Shown here: positions 1-8,941 of the stretch, piece after piece
Layout: each line of letters opens with the position of its first letter
Numbering within the stretch: position 1 is the first letter of the stretch
NCBI GenBank assembly: GCA_019136515.1
Contig: JAGVUB010000183.1
Coordinates: forward strand, 62,001-126,000
Reading direction: 5' to 3'
Length of the DNA stretch: 64,000 nt
Origin: Verrucomicrobiota bacterium
GTDB lineage: Bacteria; Verrucomicrobiota; Verrucomicrobiia; Opitutales; Opitutaceae
The notes under the pieces: model-generated
Told to the model about the DNA's origin: nothing
The model's database searches: none
What the model saw: the letters and a program-made list of their open reading frames with translations, nothing else
Position numbers and translations under genes: made by a program

Positions 1-1
1 C

Positions 2-412
2 GGCGAGCACGGCGACAGCGTCATCGACGCCCTCGGCCACTTGGCCCGCCAAGGCGACCCCGGGCAGGCGCACAACATGGACGAGGAAATCCACCGCCCG
101 CTCCTGCCCGCCGTCGCCCGCCTCGTCCACGGCGGCATCCCCGTCTCCCTGGCCTACGGGCAAACCGACCAGCGCGTCCCCTACTGCCCGCTCCACTCGA
201 AGTATTGCGTGATCGACGACAACGTCGTGCTCGACGGCAGTTTCAACTGGTACAACACCTCCGTGCTCTCGCACGACCTGCTCGTCGTCGCCCGCCACCC
301 CGAGCTCGCCCGCGCCTACCTGCACGAGTTCGGGCAGATCCTCCGCCTCTTTCGGTTCCCCAATGGCGCCGCCGGCCCCTTCGGCGCCCACGCCGCCCTG
401 CTGCACGCCTGA
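2..412 (+). CDS. Phospholipase D-like protein, C-terminal part (5' end outside window)
   Basis: This is the end of a gene whose start lies before the window; the frame is open from base 2. The product carries one HxKxxxxD signature, seen as HSKYCVID, followed by GSFNW, the second half of the HKD active site of the phospholipase D superfamily. Members hydrolyse or transfer phosphodiester bonds in lipids or nucleic acids, normally using two HKD motifs; the first would be upstream and cannot be seen. The substrate cannot be read from this fragment. The final residues are alanine-rich. The stop codon at 410-412 lies inside the left terminal repeat of a dispersed element that begins at about 409, so the last residues may have been altered by insertion of that element. 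Confidence 0.8.
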   Translation, partial: GEHGDSVIDALGHLARQGDPGQAHNMDEEIHRPLLPAVARLVHGGIPVSLAYGQTDQRVPYCPLHSKYCVIDDNVVLDGSFNWYNTSVLSHDLLVVARHPELARAYLHEFGQILRLFRFPNGAAGPFGAHAALLHA

Positions 413-608
413 GCCGTGGTCATGCGGTTGCCGCAGATCAACAAGCGAACCTCCGCCCCACGTTGGTGAAACCGCCGGCCGGCATGCTCTCGCCGTAGGT
501 CCGGTCTCCGACCGGACACCTTCGACTCCAGCCGTGACCGCCGACTCCCGTATTCCGGCGTCCAGTCAGAGACTGGACCTACTTGCGGACTGCATGGTTA
601 CGCCTAAG
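409..608. repeat. Dispersed element copy 1a with imperfect terminal inverted repeats
   Basis: The segment begins CTGAGCCGTGGTCATGC (409-425) and ends GCATGGTTACGCCTAAG (592-608), whose reverse complement matches the left end at 12 of 17 positions. About 180 bp of its interior (from about 426) closely match 49597-49776, the other copy in this window. It holds two convergent palindromes: one at 499-517 and one at 560-578. The left end overlaps the stop codon of the upstream gene. No coding capacity was recognised, so this is probably a non-autonomous element. Confidence 0.7.
495..582. repeat. Convergent pair of GTAG-headed REP hairpins (REPIN-like)
   Basis: GTAG at 495-498 is followed by the perfect palindrome GTCCGGTCTCCGACCGGAC (499-517). 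An inverted relative, GTCCAGTCAGAGACTGGAC (560-578), is followed by CTAC (579-582), the complement of GTAG. Two REP units facing each other is the arrangement called REPIN. The two stems differ by compensating changes on both sides, which supports selection on the folded form. Confidence 0.75.
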
Positions 609-757
609 CCGTGGTCATGCGGTCAGCGTAGGATGCGAGCTCGCTCACACCGCTCGGCAAGAGCGACCGCCACCGGGCTGAGTTAGCTCAGCCTCTACAA
701 CCGGAAGACAGGGCCCGGCCGAGTGAAATCCGCGCCAATTGCATCGTTACGCCTGAG
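604..757. repeat. Dispersed element copy 1b, sharing an end with copy 1a
   Basis: A second unit with the same style of ends begins CTAAGCCGTGGTCATGC (604-620) and finishes GCATCGTTACGCCTGAG (741-757). It shares the five bases CTAAG with the right end of the preceding unit, so the two form a head-to-tail composite. Its interior is unlike that of copy 1a and no gene is seen. Confidence 0.5.
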
Positions 758-1168
758 CACGGTGCCGTTTCTCGGCGTGGCGAAGGCCGCCAAGGCCTTC
801 GGTCCGCCGCGATCGCGCCGCCGGCCAGCGCAGGGCGCACGTCGGGGCGCGGTACCGCGGGGAGGCGACGAGGCAGAGCCGGACCAGTCGGGAATCGACC
901 ACCGATCGCACCGATCACCGTGGTTGGTGGGATCGTCGTATCCGTGCCAATCCGTGAGATCCGTGGGGGGCTCATTCTGTGCACGCCCACCTTGCTCACG
1001 GACCGTGCGCGGTGCGCGATGGACCGTTCGTCCTGCTTCGGCAACATCACGATTGCTTCCCCTGCCCAGATCGTTAGCCCACTGACTAACCGTCAGGTTT
1101 CGCACCGTTCCGCTCCGACTCGGAACTGTTTCGACCTCCACGGTCCAACAAACTACACAAATCCTGCG
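758..1168. other. Intergenic stretch without a recognisable gene
   Basis: The stretch before the Mla genes holds a hairpin with a GTGG head at 777-801 (stem CGAAGGCC/GGCCTTCG, loop GCCAA) and short degenerate strings such as ATCCGTGCCAATCCGTG near 940-965. Open frames here are alternative frames without recognisable protein features. The promoter of the downstream operon should lie here but could not be picked out. Confidence 0.5.
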
Positions 1169-3229
1169 ATGAGCTCGCCCAGGCAGAGGTGGCTGATGGT
1201 GTTGCTGTGTCTCGTGGCACCGGCGTTTCTTCCGGCCGCCGACGAGAACCTCTGGCCTGTGTCCACCCGGCGGGAGTCCGCCGGGCCAACCGGCGCCACC
1301 GAAACCCGCACCGAGGCCGCCGGTCCGCTGCTCTTCGACCACAGCCTCGCCGATCGCCGCGAATGGGGCCTGCGCCCACTCTTCCTGAGCCGCACGGTCA
1401 CCGAGAGCGACCGCACACAGGACTACCTGCTCTTCCCCTTCTTCTACCGCACGAGCCAAGCCGGCGACACGCGCTGGAGCTTCTTCTCCCTGGTCAACTC
1501 CGACCGCCGCACCGGCACCGTCGCCGAGCCCGCCGACTGGCGCGCCTTCGATGTCTGGCCCTTCTACTTCTCGCGCCGCACCGGAGCCCCGGAGACAAGC
1601 TACCACGCGCTGCTCCCCCTCCACGGCGTGATCAAGCGCCGCTTCGGCAACGACCGCATCGATTTCACCCTCTTCCCACTCTACAGCCGCTGGCAGAAGG
1701 GCGAACGCGTCGAGACCGATCTCGTCTGGCCGTTCTACCGCGAGATCCACGGCGGCGGCGAGGGGGGCTGGGCGCTCTGGCCCCTCTACGGCCAACGCAC
1801 GAAGGACGGCGGCGCCACCGCCCGCTCGCGGTTCATCGCCTGGCCGTTCTGGCTCGAACGCGACCGCGCCGTCGAGGGCGGCACCGACACGCTCCGCGCC
1901 TCGTTCCCCTTCTTCTCCACCCGCCGCGCCCCCGGCCTGCGCGACGACATGTGGCTCTTCTGGGGCGCCCTGCATCAGACCGCCCCCGTCGCCTACGACG
2001 AGACTCGCTACCTCTGGCCCCTCTGGGTGCAGGGCCGCGGCGCCGACGGCCGTATCCGCAACCGTTGGGCGCCCTTCTACACCCACGCCGTCAAACCCGG
2101 CGGCGCCGACAAGACCTGGGTGGCCTGGCCGTTCTTCCGCCGGGAGCGCTGGACCGATGCCGGCCTCGCGCAGACCAAGACCCAGCTGCTCTATTTCGTC
2201 TACTGGAACCTCGACCAGCGCGACCCGCTCCGCCCCGCCGCGCCCCACGCCCGCAAGACCCACCTGTGGCCGCTCTTCAGCGCATGGGACAACGGCGCCG
2301 GCCGCCGCCAGGTGCAAGCCCTCAGCCCCTTCGAGGTCTTCTACCAGCACGACGCCGAAGTCCGCCAACTCTGGTCGCCGCTCTTCGCCCTCTACCGCTT
2401 CGACCGCCGCTCGCCCGAGTCCGTGCGCACCGCGTTCCTCTTCGACTGCGTGACGTACCGCCGCGAAGCCGCCATGAAAAGCATCGTCACAGAAACCTGC
2501 GACGGCATCGGCAGCGCGATCATCCTCGCTTGGCGTGCCTTCGCCTCCCTGCCGACCGCCCCGCGCATCATCAAGCGCGTCGTGGAGCAGGCCTACCTCG
2601 GCAGCTACACCTCGCTGCCCATCGTCGGCATCCTCAGCTTCTTCATCGGCGCCGTGCTCGCCCTCCAGTCGGGCATCACCATGGCCGACATCAGTATGCA
2701 GGAGATGATCGGCACCCTCGTGGGCGAATCGATGACCCGCGAACTCGGCCCCGTGATGGTGGCGATCATCCTCGCGGGCCGTGTCGGCTCCGCCACCACC
2801 GCCGAACTCGCCTCGATGAAGGTCTACCAGGAAGTCGACGCCCTCGTGACGATGAACATCCCGCCGGAGCGCTTCCTCGTGCTGCCCCGCCTGCTCGCGG
2901 TGCTGTTCTTCATGCCGTTCCTGGTCACCGTCGGCATTGTCGTCGGCTGGATCGGCGGCGCCGTCGTCTGCAACTACGTGCAGATCATCAGCGTCTCGCC
3001 CGAGGTCTATTTCCGCAGTCTGCGCCAGTTTCTCAGCACCACCGACTTCACCCACGGCCTGGTCAAATCCGAGATCTTCGGCTTCGTCGTGATCCTCACC
3101 GCCTGCAACACCGGCCTGCGCACCCGCGGCGGTCCGCGCGAGATCGGCGCCTCGGTCACCCGCGCCGTCGTCATCTCGCTCATCCTCATCCTGGTGCTCG
3201 ACTACTTCATCACCAAGGTCCTCGCCTGA
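1169..3229 (+). CDS. mlaE: Fusion of a secreted WPF/WPLY-repeat domain with an MlaE-type ABC lipid permease
   Basis: Residues 1-24 look like a signal peptide (MVLLCLVAPAFLPAA). Residues about 25-430 form a repetitive region rich in WPFY, WPLY and WPFW strings of unknown function. From residue 436 (ATG at 2474) the sequence is a complete MlaE permease, the membrane part of the Mla/MCE phospholipid transporter, with about five membrane segments and GRVGSATTAEL in the conserved core. The stop codon expected between the two parts is absent and the frame is open throughout. MlaE alone is usually about 250 residues, so translation may also start at 2474, although no clear ribosome site precedes it. 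A periplasmic domain joined to the cytoplasm-facing start of MlaE is hard to reconcile with known topology. An in-frame loss of the end of the first gene, real or from assembly, is possible. MlaF and MlaD homologues follow. Confidence 0.8.
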   Translation: MSSPRQRWLMVLLCLVAPAFLPAADENLWPVSTRRESAGPTGATETRTEAAGPLLFDHSLADRREWGLRPLFLSRTVTESDRTQDYLLFPFFYRTSQAGDTRWSFFSLVNSDRRTGTVAEPADWRAFDVWPFYFSRRTGAPETSYHALLPLHGVIKRRFGNDRIDFTLFPLYSRWQKGERVETDLVWPFYREIHGGGEGGWALWPLYGQRTKDGGATARSRFIAWPFWLERDRAVEGGTDTLRASFPFFSTRRAPGLRDDMWLFWGALHQTAPVAYDETRYLWPLWVQGRGADGRIRNRWAPFYTHAVKPGGADKTWVAWPFFRRERWTDAGLAQTKTQLLYFVYWNLDQRDPLRPAAPHARKTHLWPLFSAWDNGAGRRQVQALSPFEVFYQHDAEVRQLWSPLFALYRFDRRSPESVRTAFLFDCVTYRREAAMKSIVTETCDGIGSAIILAWRAFASLPTAPRIIKRVVEQAYLGSYTSLPIVGILSFFIGAVLALQSGITMADISMQEMIGTLVGESMTRELGPVMVAIILAGRVGSATTAELASMKVYQEVDALVTMNIPPERFLVLPRLLAVLFFMPFLVTVGIVVGWIGGAVVCNYVQIISVSPEVYFRSLRQFLSTTDFTHGLVKSEIFGFVVILTACNTGLRTRGGPREIGASVTRAVVISLILILVLDYFITKVLA

Positions 3230-3240
3230 GCTCCGCGCCG

Positions 3241-4047
3241 ATGAAAACCACCACCCATCACGTCGCCCGCAGCGCCGACCGTCAGCCCGTCGCCGTCGAG
3301 GTCAAGGGGCTCGCCAAGACCTTCGGAGCGCAACGCGTGCTCGCCGACATCAACCTCGCCGTCAACCCCGGCGAGATCTTCGCCATCATGGGCCCGAGCG
3401 GCTCCGGCAAGAGCGTGCTGCTGCGCCAGATCGCCGGCCTCGACCTGCCCACCGCCGGCACCGTGCGCGTCGACGGCCAGGACCCGGCCAACCCCGACAC
3501 CCGCGACCGCTACGCCCTCGCCCTCGTCTTCCAGGCCGGCGCGCTCTTCAACTCGCTGACCGTCTACGACAACCTCGCGCTCTACCCGCTCGAACACCGC
3601 CTCTGCCCGAAGCCCGAGATCCGCGACCGCGTCATGCGCGCGCTCAAGATCCTCTCGCTCGAGGGAGCCCTGCACAAGTTCCCCTCCGAACTCTCCGGCG
3701 GCATGAAAAAGCGCGTCGCCGTCGCCCGCGCCCTCGTGATGGAGCCCCAGCTCATCCTCTTCGACGAGCCCACCTCGGAACTCGACCCCGTCATGTCGGC
3801 GACGATCTCCGAGCTCATCGCCACGCTCCGTCAGCACATCTCGGTGACGACGGTCGTCGTCACCCACGACCGCGACCTCGCGCTCACCATCGCCGACCGC
3901 GTCGCGATCCTGATGAAGGGCCGGCTGGTCTCCGTCACCACGCCGGCCAAGCTGCGCACACTGCCCGACCCGGCCGTGCAGGACTTTCTGAATCCGAAAA
4001 TCGATCTGCAAAACCCGCGCTTCAAGCAACTGGAGGTTTCCTCATGA
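3241..4047 (+). CDS. mlaF: MlaF-type ABC transporter ATP-binding protein
   Basis: This 268-residue protein is the ATPase of the Mla-type phospholipid transporter; it drives the MlaE permease from the cytoplasmic side. Walker A is GPSGSGKS at residues 51-58, the ABC signature LSGGMKKR lies near 151-158, and Walker B LILFDEPT near 171-178 is followed by the switch histidine in VVTHD. The start at 3241 lies 11 bp after the mlaE stop. Its stop overlaps the next start as ATGA at 4044-4047, so mlaE, mlaF and mlaD are translationally coupled. The Mla system exchanges phospholipids between inner and outer membrane; the direction of transport cannot be read from sequence. Confidence 0.93.
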   Translation: MKTTTHHVARSADRQPVAVEVKGLAKTFGAQRVLADINLAVNPGEIFAIMGPSGSGKSVLLRQIAGLDLPTAGTVRVDGQDPANPDTRDRYALALVFQAGALFNSLTVYDNLALYPLEHRLCPKPEIRDRVMRALKILSLEGALHKFPSELSGGMKKRVAVARALVMEPQLILFDEPTSELDPVMSATISELIATLRQHISVTTVVVTHDRDLALTIADRVAILMKGRLVSVTTPAKLRTLPDPAVQDFLNPKIDLQNPRFKQLEVSS

Positions 4048-5036
4048 ACAACGCCCAAATGTCCGCCCGCGTCGGCCTCTTCTTCCTCATCGGCGTCGCG
4101 CTGCTGTGGATCACCTACGAGGCCCTCAACGGCGGCTCGTTCTCGCACAAGCAGGGCTACACCGTCGTCGCCCGGTTCAACACCCTCAAGGAGCTCAAGC
4201 CCGGCGACGACGTCCGCCAGGCCGGTGTGCGCATCGGCTCCGTCAAGGAGACCCGCCTGGCCGACGGGAGCGCCGAGGCCGTGCTCCTCCTCGACACCAA
4301 CACCCGCGTTGCCAAGGACGCCACCGCCACCATCGCCATGGCCGGCCTGCTCGGCGGCGGCTACGTCTCCCTCGACTTCGGCACCAAGGAGGCCGGCACC
4401 GTCGAACCCGGCGGCCAGCTGCACACCAAGGAGAGTGCCGACATCAACACCCTCCTCGCCGACCTCGGCAGCGTCGCGGGCGACATCAAGGGCGCCCTCT
4501 CCGGCATCAACGGCATGACCTCCGGCGCCAACGGCCAAGGCGGTGTATTCCAGAAGCTCGACAAGCTCGTCAGCGACAACAGCGAAAGCCTCAAGCGCAC
4601 CATCGACAACCTCGACGCCATCACCACCGAGATCCGGTCCGGCCGGGGCACCATCGGCAAGCTCATCAACGAGCCCACCGCGCACGACGAGCTGCTCGCC
4701 GCCATCGCCGAGATCCGCGCCGCCGCCGGCGAGGCCAAGGTCTTCGTCGCCGACACCCGCGGGCTCATCGACCACGTGAAGTCCGGTCAGGGCACCGTGG
4801 GTACACTGCTCTACGACCCGGCCACCGCCGACAACCTCAAGCTCACCGTCGCCAACTTCCGCGACCTCTCGACCAAGCTCAACAGCGGCCAGGGCACGCT
4901 CGGCAAGCTCCTCACCGACGAGCAGCTCTACAAGGACGTGCAGGGCGTCGTCCGCAAAGCCGACCGCGCGCTCGACGGCATGAGCGACCAGGGTCCGATC
5001 AGCGCCGTCGGCGTCGCCGCCGGCGCGCTGTTCTGA
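4044..5036 (+). CDS. mlaD: MlaD-type MCE-domain substrate-binding protein
   Basis: A 330-residue protein with one N-terminal membrane anchor (residues about 9-27) and a single MCE domain (about 38-120), visible in the stretch around KPGDDVRQAGVRIGSV and in AGLLGGGYVSLDFG. MCE proteins form hexameric rings in the periplasm that carry lipids for the Mla transporter. The C-terminal half repeats a GxGTxGxLLxD pattern (GRGTIGKLINEP, GQGTVGTLLYDP, GQGTLGKLLTDE), as in longer MCE proteins where it forms helices or a needle beyond the ring. It is coupled to mlaF by a 4-bp overlap and is the last gene of the operon. Confidence 0.92.
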   Translation: MNNAQMSARVGLFFLIGVALLWITYEALNGGSFSHKQGYTVVARFNTLKELKPGDDVRQAGVRIGSVKETRLADGSAEAVLLLDTNTRVAKDATATIAMAGLLGGGYVSLDFGTKEAGTVEPGGQLHTKESADINTLLADLGSVAGDIKGALSGINGMTSGANGQGGVFQKLDKLVSDNSESLKRTIDNLDAITTEIRSGRGTIGKLINEPTAHDELLAAIAEIRAAAGEAKVFVADTRGLIDHVKSGQGTVGTLLYDPATADNLKLTVANFRDLSTKLNSGQGTLGKLLTDEQLYKDVQGVVRKADRALDGMSDQGPISAVGVAAGALF

Positions 5037-5260
5037 AGACGGCCCCGAACGAAAGCCGCGGATCCTCCACCGAGGGACAAAGCCCGCGCCACGCCACCAC
5101 GCAGGCCGTCCCTTCAAGGCGAATGGCGCTTCCATAAGCTGGAGAATGCGGCGGGGGCATCGTGCGCATCCCTCGCCGAACGCGTTCCGAACGGGTAGAC
5201 GCCGGTATGGGGTGGTACGACTGCCGGGGGGAGCTCCGCCTGCCCCGAGCCTGTCGAACG

Positions 5261-5587
5261 GGTGCGAGCTGCCGCGGACGGCGTTTGTACACAAGTGATC
5301 AAGAGTGCGCCGCGGACCGAGTCCGCGACCCGCTTGGGACAAGCGGTTCCACCCGCAAGCGTCGGGAAATTGCGCGCGGCTCAATATGTGGGCGCCATTC
5401 TCTAGACCGACCGGGGTGGACCGTGTTGTCCCAACGCGGTCGCGGGTGCGAGCTGCCGCGGACGGCGTTTGTACACGAGTGATCAGGAGTGCGCCGCGGA
5501 CCGAGTCCGCGAGCCGCTTGGGACAAGCGGTTCCACCCGCAAGCGTCAGGAAATTGCGCGCGGCTCAATCAGTGGGCGCCATTCTCT
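5261..5587. repeat. Direct duplication, about 143 bp at 184-bp spacing
   Basis: Bases 5261-5403 recur almost unchanged at 5445-5587, starting GGTGCGAGCTGCCGCGGAC and ending GGGCGCCATTCTCT; only a few substitutions and one small length change separate the copies. Each copy holds a small palindrome around CGCTTGGGACAAGCG. The space between mlaD and the TonB receptor gene (5037-5772) has no other feature apart from the terminator at its right end. Confidence 0.85.
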
Positions 5588-5715
5588 TTCCGGGCGCCCC
5601 GGCCGGCGTGCTTCGCGCCGCTGGTGCGAGCACCGCGCCAACCTTGGCCGGCTGCTCGATCTCCAACGTCCGCCCCCGAGCCCGGGGCGGGGCCTCCAAT
5701 CCACGGGTGCCAGGA

Positions 5716-5745
5716 ACAAAAAGGGCGCCCGCGAGGGGCGCCCTT
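5716..5745 (-). terminator. Rho-independent terminator of the TonB receptor gene
   Basis: On the minus strand a perfect 10-bp stem (AAGGGCGCCC with GGGCGCCCTT, loop of five bases) is followed by TTTTTG. It lies about 28 bp past the receptor stop codon, as expected for an intrinsic terminator. Confidence 0.88.
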
Positions 5746-5772
5746 GATTGATCGAAGACTTCGCGTCTCAGC

Positions 5773-8700
5773 TCAGAACTTGCTCGAGAGCTCGGCGAAG
5801 ACCATGCGGCCGCGGATGTCGGAGACGGCGCGGTCGATGTTGCTCTCGAAGCTCGTGAGCACCAGCGGCGGGTCCTCGTCGAAGAGGTTGTTCACGCCCA
5901 CGGCGATGGTGGTCTCCCACCAGGGCAACCGGTACGAGAGGCGGAGGTCGAAGGTCTCGTACGCCGGCACCTTGTTCATGTCGTTCTCGTTCTCGAGATA
6001 GCCGTCGGTGTAGTTGTACGAAAGCGAGGCGCCGAAGGACTTGAAGCTCCAGTCGAGGCCGACCGAGCCCTTCCACTTCGGGAAACCGTAGTTTCCGAGC
6101 GCAGCGCCCGAACCCCAGTACTGGCCGAGGTAGTCGATGGTGCCGGCGCCGGGGAAGTCCTCCTGCTCGAAGGACAACACGCGGGTCCAGGACAGGCTCG
6201 GCGAGAACTCGCCGATCGCGGTCTCGAACTTGTACGAGGCGAAAAGATCGATGCCATCCGTCATGCGCTCGCCGGAATTGATCGGACCGACGTTGCGGAC
6301 GACGGCGAGCTCGCCGCTCGGCGCGACCTCGACCTGGGCGCCGGTCGGATTGGCGGCGCTCGGCGCCGCGGTGGGGCCGAACGGATTGGAGGCGTTGTCC
6401 TCGCCGCCGGCATCGGCCCACTGCGTGACGATGTACTGCGCGCTCTCAAACGGGATCCCCGTCTCCTCGATGCGATAGTAGTTGATGCCCAACGTCAGGT
6501 TCTGGACCGCCTTCGGCGAGAAGACGGCGCCCACGAGGTACGAGTCCGACTCGGACGGCTTCAGGCTGGGATTGCCGACGTAGTAGACGCCATCCTCGGG
6601 CTGCGTGCGGGTGCCGGTGACGGGGTTCAACACCTCGTCGAAGGACTGACCGCGGTCGCCGGCCTTGAGCGAAAGCAGCGACGGGGCGACGAAGCCCTGT
6701 GCCCAGGAACCGCGGATGGTCACCTGGTCCGGCAGGACCTCCCAACGGAGGTTGATGCGGGGCTTGAGGCCGGTGGAACCGACATCGGAGTAGTCCTCGA
6801 GACGGCCGGCCGCCGAGAGCGTGAGCGACTTCAGGATCGGAACACCGACTTCGGCATAGACGGAACGGATCGAGCGGTCGGCGCGGAAGGCCGGCTCGGC
6901 GTTGAAGGGGAACACGTCGCCGTTGATCAGGGCCTCGCTCGGTTCATCGCGCTCGAGCTCGCTGCGGTATTCGGCACCCACGGCGACGCTGAGGTCGCCG
7001 GCCGGGAGCTTCGCGACCGCGCCACTGATCGAGGCGTCGACCGCGCGGATGTCGTACTTGTAGCGGCCGTCGGCGGAACCAAAGAAACTCTGGATCAACT
7101 CGTCGGAGTTGACCGGCGAGGAGGTGCCGAAGAGCGGCGTCGCCCCGAAGGGGTTGAAGGCGCCGGCGGCCGAGGTGCTGGTCAGGGCGGAGGTGAACAG
7201 ATCGCGCATGACGCCGCCCGACTGGGTCTGGTGATAGTCCCACTCGTCGTACATGTAGGCGGCTTCCCACTTCCAGTTATGATCGAGTTCGCCGCGCAGA
7301 CCGGTCACGAGGCGACGGCTGGTGAACTCGTCGTCGTAGATGCGGGGGCCGAGCTCCGTCGGACGATACCCATAGGTGAAGCTGCGGCTGCTCGAGATCC
7401 CGGGGAAGACCGCCGAGACGAAGTAGTTGGTGGCGGGCAGGACATTGCCGCCCAGCGGGGACGGGGCGAGCATGTTGGCGCTCACGTTCGTCGAGTAGAG
7501 CACTTCGGCGAACGCGGTCAGCGACTTGCCGAAGATGTCCTTCTCGATGGAGGCCGTGGCGCCGTTGCGCTCATGTCCGCGATAGGAAGGCGTGTAGAAG
7601 CCGTACGGGAAACCGGGGTTCAGATCACCCAGGCTCGAGTAGGTGTAGTTCGGGCCGTAGAGCACGGGGCTGCTGTTGCCGAGAAGACCGTTGAGGCGGG
7701 CCTCCTCCGCGGCGCGCAGGGCGTTGCGCTGGGCGGTCGTCGTGGACTTGTCGGCCAGGATGTAGGCGGAGGGGTTGAAGCTCGCCGGCAGCGAAACGCC
7801 GGGCTTCAAACCATCGGTCGTATCCGCGTTCACGTACCAACGCAGCGGGACGAGGACATAGAGCTGATTCGCGGCGTCGGCCGGGTTCGCCTGCAGGGCG
7901 GTGAGTTCCGCGCTCGTGAAGCGCGGCGTGAACAGGCCCGGGTTCGAGGTGCCGGAGACCATGTCGCCGGAGGGCGAGGAAATCTCGCGATCCGTGCCCA
8001 TCTGCTCGTTCGCCTTGCTCCACTCGTAGGAGACGGAGACGCGCAGGTCCTTCACGGCGATGCCGGCCGCCATGCTGAAGCGGCGCTCGCTGATGTCGGT
8101 CGTGGTCGTGTTGGCGTAGCGGGCCGAGGTGTAGAGGCCTTCGAAGCCGTTCTTCAGCTTGATGTTGACCACACCGGCGATCGCCTCGGAGCCGTAGACG
8201 GCGGCGGCGCCGTCGTTGAGGACTTCGATGGAGTCGATCGCGGCATTGGGGATCAGGTTCAGGTCGGCCGAGGTGCGGCGACCGTTGACCAGGACGAGCG
8301 TGCGGCTGCCGGGAAGATTGCGGAGGGAGATCGTCGACTGGCCCGAACCGCCGTTGCCGAACGAGTCGTTGATCACGCCGATGCCGCCGCCGTACTGGGG
8401 CAGCTTCACGCGCAACATGTCGCCGAAGTTCGAGTATCCCTTCAGCCCGAGGTCGGTATCGAGCTTGTAGGAGGACACGGACAGGCCGCCTTCCGCCGCG
8501 GCGGAGGTGAGGCGGGTGCCGGTCACCTCGAACTTGTCGAGGATCACCAGACCGTCTTCTTCGGCGGCCGCTTCTTTCGCGGCGTCGACGGGCTCGGCCG
8601 TCGTCTGCGCGTGCAGGGCTGCCGTCAACAAAAAGGGCGACAGCACGCCGTAACTCAAGGCGCGCGTCAGACCCTTCAAACGAACCGTGGGCTTGTTCAT
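5773..8700 (-). CDS. TonB-dependent outer membrane receptor
   Basis: A 975-residue outer membrane transporter. The ATG at 8700 gives a signal peptide (about 32 residues ending ALHAQ) and is preceded by GGAAAAG, a weak ribosome site; longer forms would lack a signal. After an acidic linker comes VILDKFEVTGTRL, typical of the plug start in Verrucomicrobiota receptors. A plug domain follows to about residue 180 (GSGQSTISLRNLPG, VLVNGRRT, IDSIEVLNDGAAAVYGSEAIAGVVNI) and then a 22-strand-type barrel ending in aromatic SSKF. Such receptors import iron chelates, cobalamin or glycans using TonB energy. The substrate cannot be told from sequence, and no SusD partner or TonB genes lie beside it. It stands alone with its own terminator. 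Confidence 0.93.
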   Translation of the reverse strand: MNKPTVRLKGLTRALSYGVLSPFLLTAALHAQTTAEPVDAAKEAAAEEDGLVILDKFEVTGTRLTSAAAEGGLSVSSYKLDTDLGLKGYSNFGDMLRVKLPQYGGGIGVINDSFGNGGSGQSTISLRNLPGSRTLVLVNGRRTSADLNLIPNAAIDSIEVLNDGAAAVYGSEAIAGVVNIKLKNGFEGLYTSARYANTTTTDISERRFSMAAGIAVKDLRVSVSYEWSKANEQMGTDREISSPSGDMVSGTSNPGLFTPRFTSAELTALQANPADAANQLYVLVPLRWYVNADTTDGLKPGVSLPASFNPSAYILADKSTTTAQRNALRAAEEARLNGLLGNSSPVLYGPNYTYSSLGDLNPGFPYGFYTPSYRGHERNGATASIEKDIFGKSLTAFAEVLYSTNVSANMLAPSPLGGNVLPATNYFVSAVFPGISSSRSFTYGYRPTELGPRIYDDEFTSRRLVTGLRGELDHNWKWEAAYMYDEWDYHQTQSGGVMRDLFTSALTSTSAAGAFNPFGATPLFGTSSPVNSDELIQSFFGSADGRYKYDIRAVDASISGAVAKLPAGDLSVAVGAEYRSELERDEPSEALINGDVFPFNAEPAFRADRSIRSVYAEVGVPILKSLTLSAAGRLEDYSDVGSTGLKPRINLRWEVLPDQVTIRGSWAQGFVAPSLLSLKAGDRGQSFDEVLNPVTGTRTQPEDGVYYVGNPSLKPSESDSYLVGAVFSPKAVQNLTLGINYYRIEETGIPFESAQYIVTQWADAGGEDNASNPFGPTAAPSAANPTGAQVEVAPSGELAVVRNVGPINSGERMTDGIDLFASYKFETAIGEFSPSLSWTRVLSFEQEDFPGAGTIDYLGQYWGSGAALGNYGFPKWKGSVGLDWSFKSFGASLSYNYTDGYLENENDMNKVPAYETFDLRLSYRLPWWETTIAVGVNNLFDEDPPLVLTSFESNIDRAVSDIRGRMVFAELSSKF

Positions 8701-8941
8701 AGCTTTTCCGAGTAGGTTGTAGTTTGTGCGAACCCGAAATGGGTCGGGACCACAGGGAACACCGAGCACGAAGCAAGCCAGCCGGTTTCCCACAGGCAAT
8801 CGCCAAAACCGGTCAGCTTGAGCCAATTTCACACCGCTCGCGCCCGCATCAACGCCGCGCTCGAGAAGCTCGTCTCCCCACCGACGGCCCGGTCGCCGGC
8901 CTACACGCATGGCGCTGGGCCACAACGCCATGCTCCCACCA

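Noticed and set aside
695-3055. Minus-strand open frame of 786 codons opposite the mlaE fusion gene
   Set aside because: No domain or signal; composition is that of an antisense shadow. The plus frame has a signal peptide and MlaE.
5261-5587. Possible tandem tRNA or riboswitch pair
   Set aside because: No cloverleaf, CCA or known riboswitch core was found in either copy.
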